In this document: positions 1 through 8,230 of the stretch, piece after piece | Numbering within the stretch: position 1 is the first letter of the stretch | Layout: each line of letters begins with the position of its first letter | NCBI RefSeq assembly: GCF_019550915.1 | Contig: NZ_JAHWCI010000007.1 | Location: 124,001 to 188,000 of the forward strand | Reading direction: 5' to 3' | DNA length: 64,000 nucleotides | DNA from: Mumia sp. zg.B17 | Lineage (GTDB): Bacteria; Actinomycetota; Actinomycetes; Propionibacteriales; Nocardioidaceae | Position numbers and translations under genes: made by a program | The notes under the pieces: generated by a model | The model's database searches: none | What the model saw: the letters and a program-made list of their open reading frames with translations, nothing else | What the model was told of the DNA's origin: nothing

Positions 1-1032
1 CATGTGCCAGCCGCCGACGTACCGGTTCTGGGTGACGTGGGTGTGCGCGTCGGGGTGGAAGTCGGAGCTGATCGTCGTGCCGCGCGACAGGTCCTCGCCC
101 GGTGGCGCGAGCACGGCGGTGAGCGCCTCGCTGTTGGTCCGGACGTGTCGACCGAGGGTGCTCGAGAGGTTGGGGAGCGTCCCGAGGTCGTCGCGGCACC
201 GGAACAGCAGGTCGAGCGTGCCCAGCACCCCTGCGGCGAGCACGACACGTCGAGCCCGGACGACCTGTGCCGGCTGGTTGCGCCAGGGATGCCGCGTCCC
301 GACCTCGAAGCCTCCACCCGGCAGCGGCGTCAGGGACTCGACCTCGTGCTCGGCGCGGATCTCGGCCCCGTACCTCTCGGCGAGGTGCAGGTAGTTGCGC
401 GTGAGCTGGTTCTTCGCGCCGTACGGGCACCCGAGCAGGCATTCGCCGCACAGTCGGCACCCGGTGCGCGCAGGGCCTTCGCCGCCGAAGAACGGGTCGG
501 GCTCCGTGACTCCCTCACGGCCGAAGTGGATCGCGAGCGGCACCGGCCCGTACGAGGCCCCGGCGCCGACCGCACGCGCCGCCGCCCGGAGGTGGTCGTC
601 CATGGGGCCGCGGTGCGTCGTCACGACCCGGCCCAGCATCCGCGCCGCGCGTTGCAGGTGCGGGGCGAGCTCGGTCTGCCAGTCCACCCCGAGGGCGCGC
701 AGCGACGGCGCCCGGTAGAAGTCCTTCCCCGGCTCGAGCAGGACGCCCGCCCACACGATCGACCCGCCGCCGACGCCGGTGCCGCCGATGATGCCGACGT
801 GACGGAAGATGCGCTGCCAGAAGAACCCACGCATGCCTACGCCCGGTTGCCAGAGGTACGCCCGCGGATCGCGGCGCGCCCGGCTGAGCGCCCCGTCGTC
901 GAGGCGGCGGCCCTTCTCCAGCACGATGACGCGATGTCCGGCCTCGGTCAGCCGCAGAGCACTGACGGCTCCGCCGAACCCACTGCCCACCACGACGACG
1001 TCGATGTCCCAGTCGTCTGCCACCGGGCGCAT
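1..1032 (-). CDS. GMC-type FAD oxidoreductase (partial, C-terminus beyond window)
   Basis: 344 codons are present, beginning at ATG 1032; the C-terminal part lies outside the window. The N-terminus carries the FAD-binding Rossmann motif GSGFGG (about residues 16-21) with the acidic residue of the second strand in VIVLEKG. A GGTGVGGGS stretch and a cysteine-rich CRLCGECLLGCPYG segment resemble actinobacterial cholesterol-oxidase/ChoD-like GMC enzymes, which oxidise alcohol groups with FAD. The start follows the SRPBCC stop by one base, so the two form an operon. Substrate cannot be told from sequence; an alcohol or sterol dehydrogenase is inference. Confidence 0.8.
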   Translation of the reverse strand, partial: MRPVADDWDIDVVVVGSGFGGAVSALRLTEAGHRVIVLEKGRRLDDGALSRARRDPRAYLWQPGVGMRGFFWQRIFRHVGIIGGTGVGGGSIVWAGVLLEPGKDFYRAPSLRALGVDWQTELAPHLQRAARMLGRVVTTHRGPMDDHLRAAARAVGAGASYGPVPLAIHFGREGVTEPDPFFGGEGPARTGCRLCGECLLGCPYGAKNQLTRNYLHLAERYGAEIRAEHEVESLTPLPGGGFEVGTRHPWRNQPAQVVRARRVVLAAGVLGTLDLLFRCRDDLGTLPNLSSTLGRHVRTNSEALTAVLAPPGEDLSRGTTISSDFHPDAHTHVTQNRYVGGWHM

Positions 1033-1033
1033 G

Positions 1034-1504
1034 CTACGGGGTGTCCGGCACGCCACGGGCCGCGAGCGCCTCGACCAGCCATCGACTGCGCCGCTCGAGC
1101 AACCGCGTCATGTAGGAGGTCAGCACCACGCGATCGGCGAGACGACCGATCGGCCCGACGGGCGCCTCGTACTCGACCACGTCGGTCATCTGCGTGCGAC
1201 CAGCCACCGCGTCGAACCGGTGCTCGTGCCACCAGCGGTGGAACGGCCCTGAGACCTGCTCGTCGACGAACCGGCGCGGAGCCTCGTACTCGGTGATCCG
1301 CGATGTCATCCGGAACGGGATCCGGAAGTGCGTCGCCTGCCAGGTGACCGTGTCGTCGAGACGCATCAGCCCGGACGTGACTCCTGCGACGGCCCGCTCA
1401 CCCGACTGGCTCATCGATGCCGTGTGCGCGTCGACCGAGAGGCTCAGCGCGAAGCACGCCTCAGGCGTGGCAGGCACCAAGGAGGACAGCACGATCGTCG
1501 GCAC
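1034..1504 (-). CDS. SRPBCC (START/Bet v1-like) family protein
   Basis: 156 aa, GTG start. The pattern of short strands ending in ...TQMTDVVEYEAPVG then a long C-terminal helix rich in Arg/Leu is typical of polyketide-cyclase/SRPBCC proteins such as the cell-division-inhibitor-like SRPBCC family, which bind hydrophobic ligands. No catalytic residue can be assigned. The GTG is placed by TACGGT six bases upstream, suggesting a leaderless message. It is the first gene of a two-gene unit with the GMC oxidoreductase, one base away, so a role in handling a lipophilic substrate of that enzyme is plausible but unproven. Confidence 0.7.
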   Translation of the reverse strand: MPTIVLSSLVPATPEACFALSLSVDAHTASMSQSGERAVAGVTSGLMRLDDTVTWQATHFRIPFRMTSRITEYEAPRRFVDEQVSGPFHRWWHEHRFDAVAGRTQMTDVVEYEAPVGPIGRLADRVVLTSYMTRLLERRSRWLVEALAARGVPDTP

Positions 1505-1510
1505 GGCCTG

Positions 1511-1516
1511 ACCGTA
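1511..1516 (-). promoter_or_regulatory. -10 hexamer TACGGT, 6 nt before the SRPBCC start
   Basis: TANNNT hexamer on the minus strand followed by six bases and then the GTG start codon; the layout predicts a leaderless mRNA. An AGGAGG lies further upstream at a poor distance. Confidence 0.45.
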
Positions 1517-1621
1517 CCGCCTCCTGCGGACCCGGTGCCGGCCATCTTCATCGCGGCCGGAGAGCGGCTGTCATGAGACGATGCCGGCTCGTTGGACGCT
1601 GTTCTTGACGTGGAGGTGACG

Positions 1622-2581
1622 ATGCACGCGACTTCCCTGGGCGACGATGCTGTGCTCGGTCCGCTTGAACCGTCGCGGGCCGGGGAGCTCCTGAACCACA
1701 TGGACCGAGGACGGGAGTTCGTCGGGCGGTACATCGCGCTGCCCGACGCGGTCACCGACCTGGCGTCGAGCCGCGCCTTCCTCCAGGCGTACGCAGACAA
1801 GGCGACCACCGACACCGGCCGGATCTTCGGCATCTGGACGGCAGGCACGCTGGTCGGCGGGGTCCTCTTCCGGACGATGGACGTCGAGCAGGGCACCGCC
1901 GAGGCCGGCTGCTGGCTGGAGCCCTCGGCGGTGGGCAGAGGGCTGGTGACCAGGGCCGTGCGCCTCATCATCGACTGGGCCGTCGAGGAACGGGGCATCC
2001 ATCGCGTCGAGTGGCAGGTCAGCCCGGCCAATGCGGCCAGCATCGCGGTGGCGCGCAGGCTCGGAATGACGAGCGAGGGCGTGCTGCGAGAGAGCTTTCT
2101 GCTGCGAGGGACACGACACGACACGGAGGTCTGGTCGGTGCTCGCGCCGGAGTGGCGGGCCAGCACCGGCGCCGGCGCACAGGGCGGCGATCCGGAACTC
2201 CGCGGCGCTGGTGGCACCCCCTCCCGGAAAGGAGCGCCGCATATCGACCGTGTGGTGCCAGACCTGTCCGTGTCAGACCTCGCGGCGGCGGTTCGCCAGC
2301 ACACGGCCGTCCTCGGCATGGACGTCCTGATGGACCACGGCTGGATCGTGACCTTGGGGGACGGCACCGGGCATCAGCTGAGCCTGATGACGACCGACGC
2401 CACCGCCACCGTCAACCCCCAGGTCTCCGTCTTCGTCGACGACGTCCACGCTGCCTATCGAGCGGCCCTCGGAGCCCACACTGAGATCGTCCACCCCCTC
2501 ACCGAGGAGCCTTGGGGGGTCACCCGGTTCTTCTACCGCGACTCCTCGGGCAGCGTCGTCAACGTCGGCTCGCACCGCTGA
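1622..2581 (+). CDS. GNAT N-acetyltransferase fused to a VOC (glyoxalase-like) domain
   Basis: 319 aa. ATG 1622 is chosen over upstream in-frame codons because GGAGG sits five bases before it. Residues about 1-175 are a RimJ/RimL-type GNAT domain (acetyl-CoA loop in SAVGRGLVTRAVRL, then SPANAASIAVARRLGM). After a linker of about 25 residues, residues about 200-319 form a VOC domain (DRVVPDLSVSDLAAAV ... FFYRDSSGSVVNVGSHR). VOC proteins are often antibiotic-binding or bleomycin-resistance type; GNATs often acetylate small amines. The fusion suggests detoxification or modification of a small molecule, which is inference. Confidence 0.8.
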   Translation: MHATSLGDDAVLGPLEPSRAGELLNHMDRGREFVGRYIALPDAVTDLASSRAFLQAYADKATTDTGRIFGIWTAGTLVGGVLFRTMDVEQGTAEAGCWLEPSAVGRGLVTRAVRLIIDWAVEERGIHRVEWQVSPANAASIAVARRLGMTSEGVLRESFLLRGTRHDTEVWSVLAPEWRASTGAGAQGGDPELRGAGGTPSRKGAPHIDRVVPDLSVSDLAAAVRQHTAVLGMDVLMDHGWIVTLGDGTGHQLSLMTTDATATVNPQVSVFVDDVHAAYRAALGAHTEIVHPLTEEPWGVTRFFYRDSSGSVVNVGSHR

Positions 2582-2642
2582 TGCTTCTGACATCGAACGC
2601 TGTGGACCTCGAGCCGGCCGCTCGCCGTCAGCACCCGCGCCC

Positions 2643-4943
2643 TTATCCGTCGATCCGGACCGGTGTCGTGAGCACCCTGCCCTCATCGACGACGCGGGTC
2701 TCGCCGGTGATCTCGAAGCGACCGGTCAGCCGGCGGTCCTCGCTGGAGGTGCCGACCGTGACGTCGATCCTGCCGGGCTCGACGACGCGCTCGAGGTCGC
2801 GACCGGTGAAGGACGTGCGGTCCATGTGGACGTCGAAGGTGACGGTCGCGGAGCACCCGGCGTCGAGCCGTACCTTGGCGTAGCCGACGAGCTGCTTGAG
2901 GGGCCGGGTCACCTGCGCCAGCGGGTCACCGAGATAGAGCTGCACCACCTCGGCCCCGGCGCGGTCACCGACGTTGGTGACGGTCGCCGCCACCTCGACC
3001 ATCCCGTCGGTCGCCACGCTCTCCTCGCTGATGTGGAGGTCGGTGAGCTCGAACGAGGTGTAGCCGATGCCGTGCCCGAAGGGGAACAGTGGCCGAGGGT
3101 CGAGGTTGGAGATGCCCTCGGAGTACCAGGCGAGCGGCGGTCCGAGATAGGTGCCGGGCTGACCACCGTGGTGCGCGGGGATGCCCACCGGCAGCTTGCC
3201 CTCCGGGTTGAGGCGTCCCGTCAGGACGCCGGCAAGGGCCGCGCCGCCTTCCTCGCCCAGCATGAACGCCTGGACGATGGCGGCACAGCGGTCGGCGAAC
3301 GCCCCGAGCGCGTACGGACGACCCGACACGACGACCAGGACGGTCGGTGTCCCCGTGGCCACCACGCGCTCGACGAGCTCCTCCTGGATGCCGGGGAGCC
3401 GGAGGTCGACGGCGTCGCAGCCCTCGCCCGAGGTGCCCAGCCCGAACAGTCCCGCCAGGTCCCCCACGACAACGACGGCCACGTCGCTCTCGGCGGCCGC
3501 GCCCACCGCCGCGTCGAGGCCTCCGCGATCGGCCTCGGTGACGGGCACGCCGAGGTGGTGGACGACCTCGGCCTCGACCTCGCCGCGCAGAGCATCGAGG
3601 AGCGTCGGTACGTCGACGCCGAGGTCGTCGCCGCCGTACCGCGACAGCACGTGGTTGGGGAACGAGTAGCAGCCCATGAACGTGTTCGGGTCGTCCGCGC
3701 ACGGACCGACCAGCGCGATGCGCGACGGGACCTGGAGAGGGAGGACGCCGTCGTTGCTCAGGAGCACGATGCTCTGCTCGGCGAGACGACGGGAGACGTC
3801 TCTGTTGCGCGGGCTGTCCAGGTCGGTCGACTCCCCGACCGACGTCGGGTCGTACGCGGGATCCAGCATCCCGAGCTCGATCTTCTGCCGCAGCACCCGC
3901 CGGGCCGCCCGGTCCACGTACGCCTCGTCCAGAACCCCGTCGGCGACCGCAGACGCGAGGTCGGCGTACCCGGTCGTGCTGGGGAGCTCCACGTCGAGCC
4001 CGGCCTCCAGGGCGAGGATCCCGGCGGCGCGCGGGCCGGCGGCGACGCGGTGGGTGGTCTCGAGGAAGGCGACGGCGAAGTAGTCGGCGACGACCGTGCC
4101 GCGGAAGCCCCAGCGGTCGCGCAGGACGTGCGTCAGGAGCCTGTTGCTCGCGAGCGCCGGGAGCCCGTCGACGTCGGAGTACGAGTTCATCACCGAGCGC
4201 GCGCCGCCCTCGCGGATCGCCATCTCGAACGGCGGCAGGATCATGTCCTCGAGCTCGCGCGGACCGATCGACACCGGCGCATGGTTGCGCGCCGCCTTGG
4301 ACGCTGAGTATCCGGCGAAGTGCTTCAGCGTCGCGACGATCCCCGCGCCCTCGAGCCCACGGACGTACGCGGCCCCGAGGGTGCCGACCACGTACGGATC
4401 CTCACCGAGCGTCTCCTCGACGCGGCCCCACCGGTAGTCACGGACCACATCGAGCACCGGCGACAGCCCCTGGTCGACCCCGACCGCCTTCATGTCGCTG
4501 CCGATGGCGGCCGCCATCTCCTCGACCAGGTCGGGGTCGAACGTCGCCCCCCACGCGATGGCGGCGGGGTAGACCGTCGCGCCGTACGTCGTGAAGCCGG
4601 TCAGGCACTCCTCGTGGGCGATCGCCGGGATCCCGAACCGGGACTGGTCGACGACCTGGCGCTGGTAGTCGCGCAGCCGCTTGACGCCGTCGTCGACGGA
4701 GACCGGCTCGGTGCCGAAGTTCCGCGTGAGGTGGCCCAGGCCGTGGCGGATGGACTCGTCCCACGACAGCCCGTCGCTCATCGCGCTCTCCATCGGGGCC
4801 ACGTCACCGGCGACCTGCGAGGAGGCGGCGGGCTGGGGCCAGAAGCTGGCGAGCTGGCCGACCTTCTCGTCGAGGCTCATGGCGGCGAGCAGCGCATCGG
4901 CGCGCTCGTCGACGGACGCGGCGGGATCGTTCCAGAGGTTCAT
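2643..4943 (-). CDS. bglX: GH3 beta-glucosidase
   Basis: 766 aa, full length for a three-domain GH3 enzyme. The N-terminal (beta/alpha)8 domain has the KHFAGY motif (about 207-212) and the nucleophile Asp about 287 in TVVADYFA; the alpha/beta sandwich follows (about 390-600), then a fibronectin III-like domain (about 650-735). There is no signal peptide, so the enzyme should act in the cytoplasm on beta-glucosides brought in by the ABC system encoded directly upstream. It is the last gene of the four-gene unit and probably controlled by the divergent LacI repressor. Exact substrate (cellobiose, gentiobiose, xylobiose or aryl glucoside) is not visible. Confidence 0.9.
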   Translation of the reverse strand: MNLWNDPAASVDERADALLAAMSLDEKVGQLASFWPQPAASSQVAGDVAPMESAMSDGLSWDESIRHGLGHLTRNFGTEPVSVDDGVKRLRDYQRQVVDQSRFGIPAIAHEECLTGFTTYGATVYPAAIAWGATFDPDLVEEMAAAIGSDMKAVGVDQGLSPVLDVVRDYRWGRVEETLGEDPYVVGTLGAAYVRGLEGAGIVATLKHFAGYSASKAARNHAPVSIGPRELEDMILPPFEMAIREGGARSVMNSYSDVDGLPALASNRLLTHVLRDRWGFRGTVVADYFAVAFLETTHRVAAGPRAAGILALEAGLDVELPSTTGYADLASAVADGVLDEAYVDRAARRVLRQKIELGMLDPAYDPTSVGESTDLDSPRNRDVSRRLAEQSIVLLSNDGVLPLQVPSRIALVGPCADDPNTFMGCYSFPNHVLSRYGGDDLGVDVPTLLDALRGEVEAEVVHHLGVPVTEADRGGLDAAVGAAAESDVAVVVVGDLAGLFGLGTSGEGCDAVDLRLPGIQEELVERVVATGTPTVLVVVSGRPYALGAFADRCAAIVQAFMLGEEGGAALAGVLTGRLNPEGKLPVGIPAHHGGQPGTYLGPPLAWYSEGISNLDPRPLFPFGHGIGYTSFELTDLHISEESVATDGMVEVAATVTNVGDRAGAEVVQLYLGDPLAQVTRPLKQLVGYAKVRLDAGCSATVTFDVHMDRTSFTGRDLERVVEPGRIDVTVGTSSEDRRLTGRFEITGETRVVDEGRVLTTPVRIDG

Positions 4944-4997
4944 CGAGTTCCTTCTGCGGTCGGGACCGGGGCGATTCCGGGAGATGGCGTGGTCGCG

Positions 4998-5825
4998 CTA
5001 CTTGGAGAAGCCCGCGGTCAGTCCCGAGACCAGGAACCGACGCCCGATGGCATAGACGACGAGGAGCGGGATCACGGACAGGACGACGGCGGCGAGGATC
5101 GCGGGCACGTTGACCGTGAACGATCCCTGGAACGTCCAGAGGGAGAGCGGCAGGACTCTCTTGTCCGCGCTCTGGGTGAGGATCAGCGGGAAGAGGAACG
5201 CGTTCCACACGTTGAGCGCGTCGTAGATGGCGACGGTGATGATCGCGGGCACTGTCATGGGCGTGACGAGCCGCCAGAGCAGGCTCCACTCCGACACGCC
5301 GTCGAGCCGCATCGACTCGAACAGCTCTCGAGGGATGTCACGGACGAAGTTGACGAGGATCAGGACGGAGATCGGGATCGCGAAGGCGATCGAGGGAAGG
5401 ATGAGCGCCCACAACGTGTCATAGAGACCGAGGCGGACGATCAGGTAGTAGACGGGCACGATCGTCGCCTGGATCGGGATGGCGATCCCGAGGAGGAGAA
5501 CCTCGAAGGCCCGTCGCGACAGAGCCGACCGGTTGTGGACGATCACGTACGCGGCCATCAGCGAGAGCGTGACGGTCACGGCCACCGTCGCGACCGTCAC
5601 GAGGACCGAGTTGACCAGGTACTTGGTGAAGTCGGCGGCCAGGACCTCACGGTAGGCCGTCAGCGTCGGCTCGGTGGGGATCGAGAGCGGGTTGGACGTG
5701 AAGTAGTCCGCGCGAGGGCGGAGGCTGGTGACGACGATGTAGTAGATCGGCACCAGCGTGACCGCCAGCCAGAACGTGCCGACGAGCCCTCCGACGAGGT
5801 TGGGCCGTTGGGTACGGGTGCGCAT
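4998..5825 (-). CDS. Carbohydrate ABC transporter permease (MalG type)
   Basis: 275 aa with six predicted membrane helices and the MalG-type cytoplasmic EAA loop (LFESMRLDGVSEW). It should pair with the permease encoded one base upstream to form the sugar channel in the membrane. The stop of the upstream gene and this ATG are one base apart, so the two are translationally coupled. Next downstream is the GH3 beta-glucosidase, pointing to beta-glucoside import. No ATP-binding subunit is encoded in the operon. Confidence 0.9.
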   Translation of the reverse strand: MRTRTQRPNLVGGLVGTFWLAVTLVPIYYIVVTSLRPRADYFTSNPLSIPTEPTLTAYREVLAADFTKYLVNSVLVTVATVAVTVTLSLMAAYVIVHNRSALSRRAFEVLLLGIAIPIQATIVPVYYLIVRLGLYDTLWALILPSIAFAIPISVLILVNFVRDIPRELFESMRLDGVSEWSLLWRLVTPMTVPAIITVAIYDALNVWNAFLFPLILTQSADKRVLPLSLWTFQGSFTVNVPAILAAVVLSVIPLLVVYAIGRRFLVSGLTAGFSK

Positions 5826-5826
5826 G

Positions 5827-6762
5827 TCAGAGGCCTTCCATCTGGCTGTCCATGCGTGAGCTGCCGCCGAGCCGGTTCAGCAGGTACGACACGGCAAGAC
5901 CCACGACGACCAGGAGCACGCCCACGACCGCCGCTCCCCCCATGTCGTACGAGCGGAACCCGCGGAGATACATGTCGAGGGGCATCACGCGGGTGGCGTT
6001 GCCGGGTCCGCCGTTCGTCATCACGAAGATGAGGTCGAAGTACGTCAGCGAGCCGACGATCATCAGCGTCGACGAGGTCACGATGGTGTTCTTCAGCTGC
6101 GGGAGCGTGATGTGGAAGAAGGTGGTCATCCGCCCTGCCCCGTCGATCGTCGCCGCCTCGTACATCGACCGGGGGATCTGGCGTGCCGCGGCCTGGTAGA
6201 GCAACGAGTGGAACGGGATGAAGCACCAGGCGATGACGAACACCAGCATGGGCATGCTCAGTGACGGGTCGCCGAGCCAGTCCTGGTTGAGCGAGTCGAT
6301 CCCGAGCGCGGTGCCGAGCCCGAAGTTCGGGTCGAGGAGCGACTTGTACGCGATGCCGACCGCGGCTGCGGAGAACAGCAGGGGGAGAAACAACAGCACC
6401 GAGTACACGGCGCGGTAGCGCTGTCGCCCTGCCATGAAGACGCCGAGGAGGAGACTCGTGGGGCACTGGACCAGCCACGAGGCGACCGTGAGGATGACCG
6501 ACAGCGTGATGGCGTGCTGCGTGACCGGGTCCGAGAGCACCGACGTCCAGTTCGCGGTGCCCGCCCACTCAGGCGTCCCCAGACCGTCCCACGTCGTGAA
6601 CGACAGGATGACGACACCTGCCAGCGGCACGACGGCGAAGAACGCGAAGAAGCCCATGGCCGGCGCGCTCATCCACAGGGACGGACCGAGGCGACGGGGG
6701 CGAGGACGGGCGGGCGGGCTGGTGGACTGGCGGGGCTCTCGGACCCGGTCGGCAACGGTCAT
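5827..6762 (-). CDS. Carbohydrate ABC transporter permease (MalF type)
   Basis: 311 aa. The start is the ATG at 6762 that overlaps the SBP stop (ATGA), not the longer upstream frame, which runs inside the SBP gene. After a proline/arginine-rich cytoplasmic head come six membrane helices with the EAA loop YEAATIDGAGRMTTF. Partner of the MalG-type permease next to it; together they take sugar from the lipoprotein encoded upstream. Confidence 0.9.
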   Translation of the reverse strand: MTVADRVREPRQSTSPPARPRPRRLGPSLWMSAPAMGFFAFFAVVPLAGVVILSFTTWDGLGTPEWAGTANWTSVLSDPVTQHAITLSVILTVASWLVQCPTSLLLGVFMAGRQRYRAVYSVLLFLPLLFSAAAVGIAYKSLLDPNFGLGTALGIDSLNQDWLGDPSLSMPMLVFVIAWCFIPFHSLLYQAAARQIPRSMYEAATIDGAGRMTTFFHITLPQLKNTIVTSSTLMIVGSLTYFDLIFVMTNGGPGNATRVMPLDMYLRGFRSYDMGGAAVVGVLLVVVGLAVSYLLNRLGGSSRMDSQMEGL

Positions 6763-8057
6763 GACGCGTCGTTCATCGCCTTCGCGAACTGCTCGGGCGT
6801 CTTCTGGCCGAGGAAGAGCTGGCTGAGGTTCGTCAGCAGCGCCTGCGCCTGGCTCGCCGGTAGCGCCTGGTCCCACGACAGCTGGAAGTTGGGCGCGTTC
6901 TTGACCATGTCGTACGCGAAGGTGAGAAACGGCGCCTGGTCGGAGCCGGCGATCTTGTCCTCGGCACCGACGGTGACCGGGACGCCACCGTTCTTGATCA
7001 GCTCGTCCACGTACTTCTCGTCCCACATCGCATCGTTGAGGTAGTCCACGGCGGTGTCCTGCTGCTCCTTGGACGCCTTCGCCGAGACGGACCAGAAGTT
7101 GGCCGGGTTGCCGACGATGTTGGCGGGGTCACCCTTGCCACCCTCGACCGACGGGAAGTTGGCGAAGCCCAGGTCGCCGCTGTCGGCGAAGTCCGGGGCG
7201 TCGGTGAGGAAGTTGGAGTACGTCCAGGCACCTTGCAGCAGCATGCCGCTCTTGCCGGTGTGCAGGAGGGCGGCATCAGCGTTGGCGTCGGCGACGACGG
7301 AGCCGAACTTGTCACCGAAGGCACCAGCGTCGACGAGCTGGGTGATCATGCCGAGCGCCTTGAGCATCTCGGGGCTCGACCAGGCGTCGGGCTTGCCGTC
7401 GATGACGGCGTTGAACGTCTCGGGCCCGCCGACGCGGTCGGCGAGGTACTGGATCCACATCAGCTCGGGCCACTGGCTCTGCCCCGCAAGTGCAATCGGG
7501 GTGTCGACTCCGGCTCTCTTGAGCTTGGCGACGTCGTCCAGGAGCTCGTCGAACGTGGTGGGCGGACCGTCGACGCCTGCCCCCTCGAGGACCTTGTTGT
7601 TCGTGAAGAGGATGACGGGTTGGGCGTTGTTGTTGGGGACCGCGTAGAGCTTCCCGTCGATCTTGCCGCTCTCGAGCACGGAGGGGACGAGTCGCTCCTG
7701 AAGCTCCTTCGTCCGAGAGGTCAGGTCGACGACGTCGTCGTTGCCGACGTAGTCCGTGAGCGCGCCGCCGGCCCAGTTGAAGATCAAGGTCGGTGCGCTG
7801 CCGGACCCGACGGCGGTCCGGATCTTTTCCTTGTAGGCGTCGTTCGCGAACCAGTCGGTCGCGATCTCCTGGTCGGCGTTGTCGCTGTTCCAGGTCTCGA
7901 ACGAGCTGCGGAACGTCGCCTCCGAGCCGCCGGTGAGCACCCAGGCGCTCGCGTCCTCGCCGCCGCTCCCGGGATCGGTTCCGCCGCATGCGCTCAGGAC
8001 GAGAGCGGCCGCGCTCGCCGCGGCGCCGATCGCGACCAGCCTCTTGTTGCCTCTCAT
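6759..8057 (-). CDS. Extracellular sugar-binding lipoprotein of ABC importer
   Basis: 432 aa, family 1 solute-binding protein. ATG 8057 is supported by GAGGAAG upstream and by the lipoprotein signal MRGNKRLVAIG...LVLSACGG, with lipidated Cys at about 25. It should be anchored outside the membrane and deliver a sugar to the two permeases encoded downstream. First gene of the operon; the perfect palindrome at 8077-8090 sits just upstream of its ribosome binding site, so repression by the divergent LacI protein is likely. Linkage to a GH3 enzyme suggests a beta-glucoside ligand. Confidence 0.9.
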   Translation of the reverse strand: MRGNKRLVAIGAAASAAALVLSACGGTDPGSGGEDASAWVLTGGSEATFRSSFETWNSDNADQEIATDWFANDAYKEKIRTAVGSGSAPTLIFNWAGGALTDYVGNDDVVDLTSRTKELQERLVPSVLESGKIDGKLYAVPNNNAQPVILFTNNKVLEGAGVDGPPTTFDELLDDVAKLKRAGVDTPIALAGQSQWPELMWIQYLADRVGGPETFNAVIDGKPDAWSSPEMLKALGMITQLVDAGAFGDKFGSVVADANADAALLHTGKSGMLLQGAWTYSNFLTDAPDFADSGDLGFANFPSVEGGKGDPANIVGNPANFWSVSAKASKEQQDTAVDYLNDAMWDEKYVDELIKNGGVPVTVGAEDKIAGSDQAPFLTFAYDMVKNAPNFQLSWDQALPASQAQALLTNLSQLFLGQKTPEQFAKAMNDAS

Positions 8058-8076
8058 GGTGTGCTTCCTCTCCGTG

Positions 8077-8090
8077 CCGAAACGTTTCGG
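8077..8090. promoter_or_regulatory. LacI-family operator O1 (CCGAAACGTTTCGG)
   Basis: Perfect 14-bp palindrome 20 bases upstream of the binding-protein start. The core CGAAACGTTTCG recurs exactly at 8200-8211, upstream of the divergent LacI gene. A half-site (GGTTTCGG) follows at 8093-8100. Confidence 0.8.
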
Positions 8091-8199
8091 GCGGTTTCGG
8101 TTGAGATGACCATAGACCGGATGTGATGCACGACACAAGAGGTGGAAGTCGGGCGTGACCCACCGCTGGATCTCTCGCTGTTCTCGCGCGGATCGTGGA

Positions 8200-8211
8200 C
8201 GAAACGTTTCG
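8200..8211. promoter_or_regulatory. LacI-family operator O2 (CGAAACGTTTCG)
   Basis: Perfect 12-bp palindrome, same core as the site at 8077-8090. It lies just upstream of the lacI -10 hexamer (8219-8224), so repressor bound here would block lacI transcription. Confidence 0.8.
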
Positions 8212-8218
8212 AATCCCG

Positions 8219-8224
8219 TACGGT
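8219..8224 (+). promoter_or_regulatory. -10 hexamer TACGGT of lacI
   Basis: TANNNT hexamer with six bases to the lacI ATG; predicts a leaderless mRNA whose promoter is overlapped by operator O2. Confidence 0.5.
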
Positions 8225-8230
8225 GCACGC

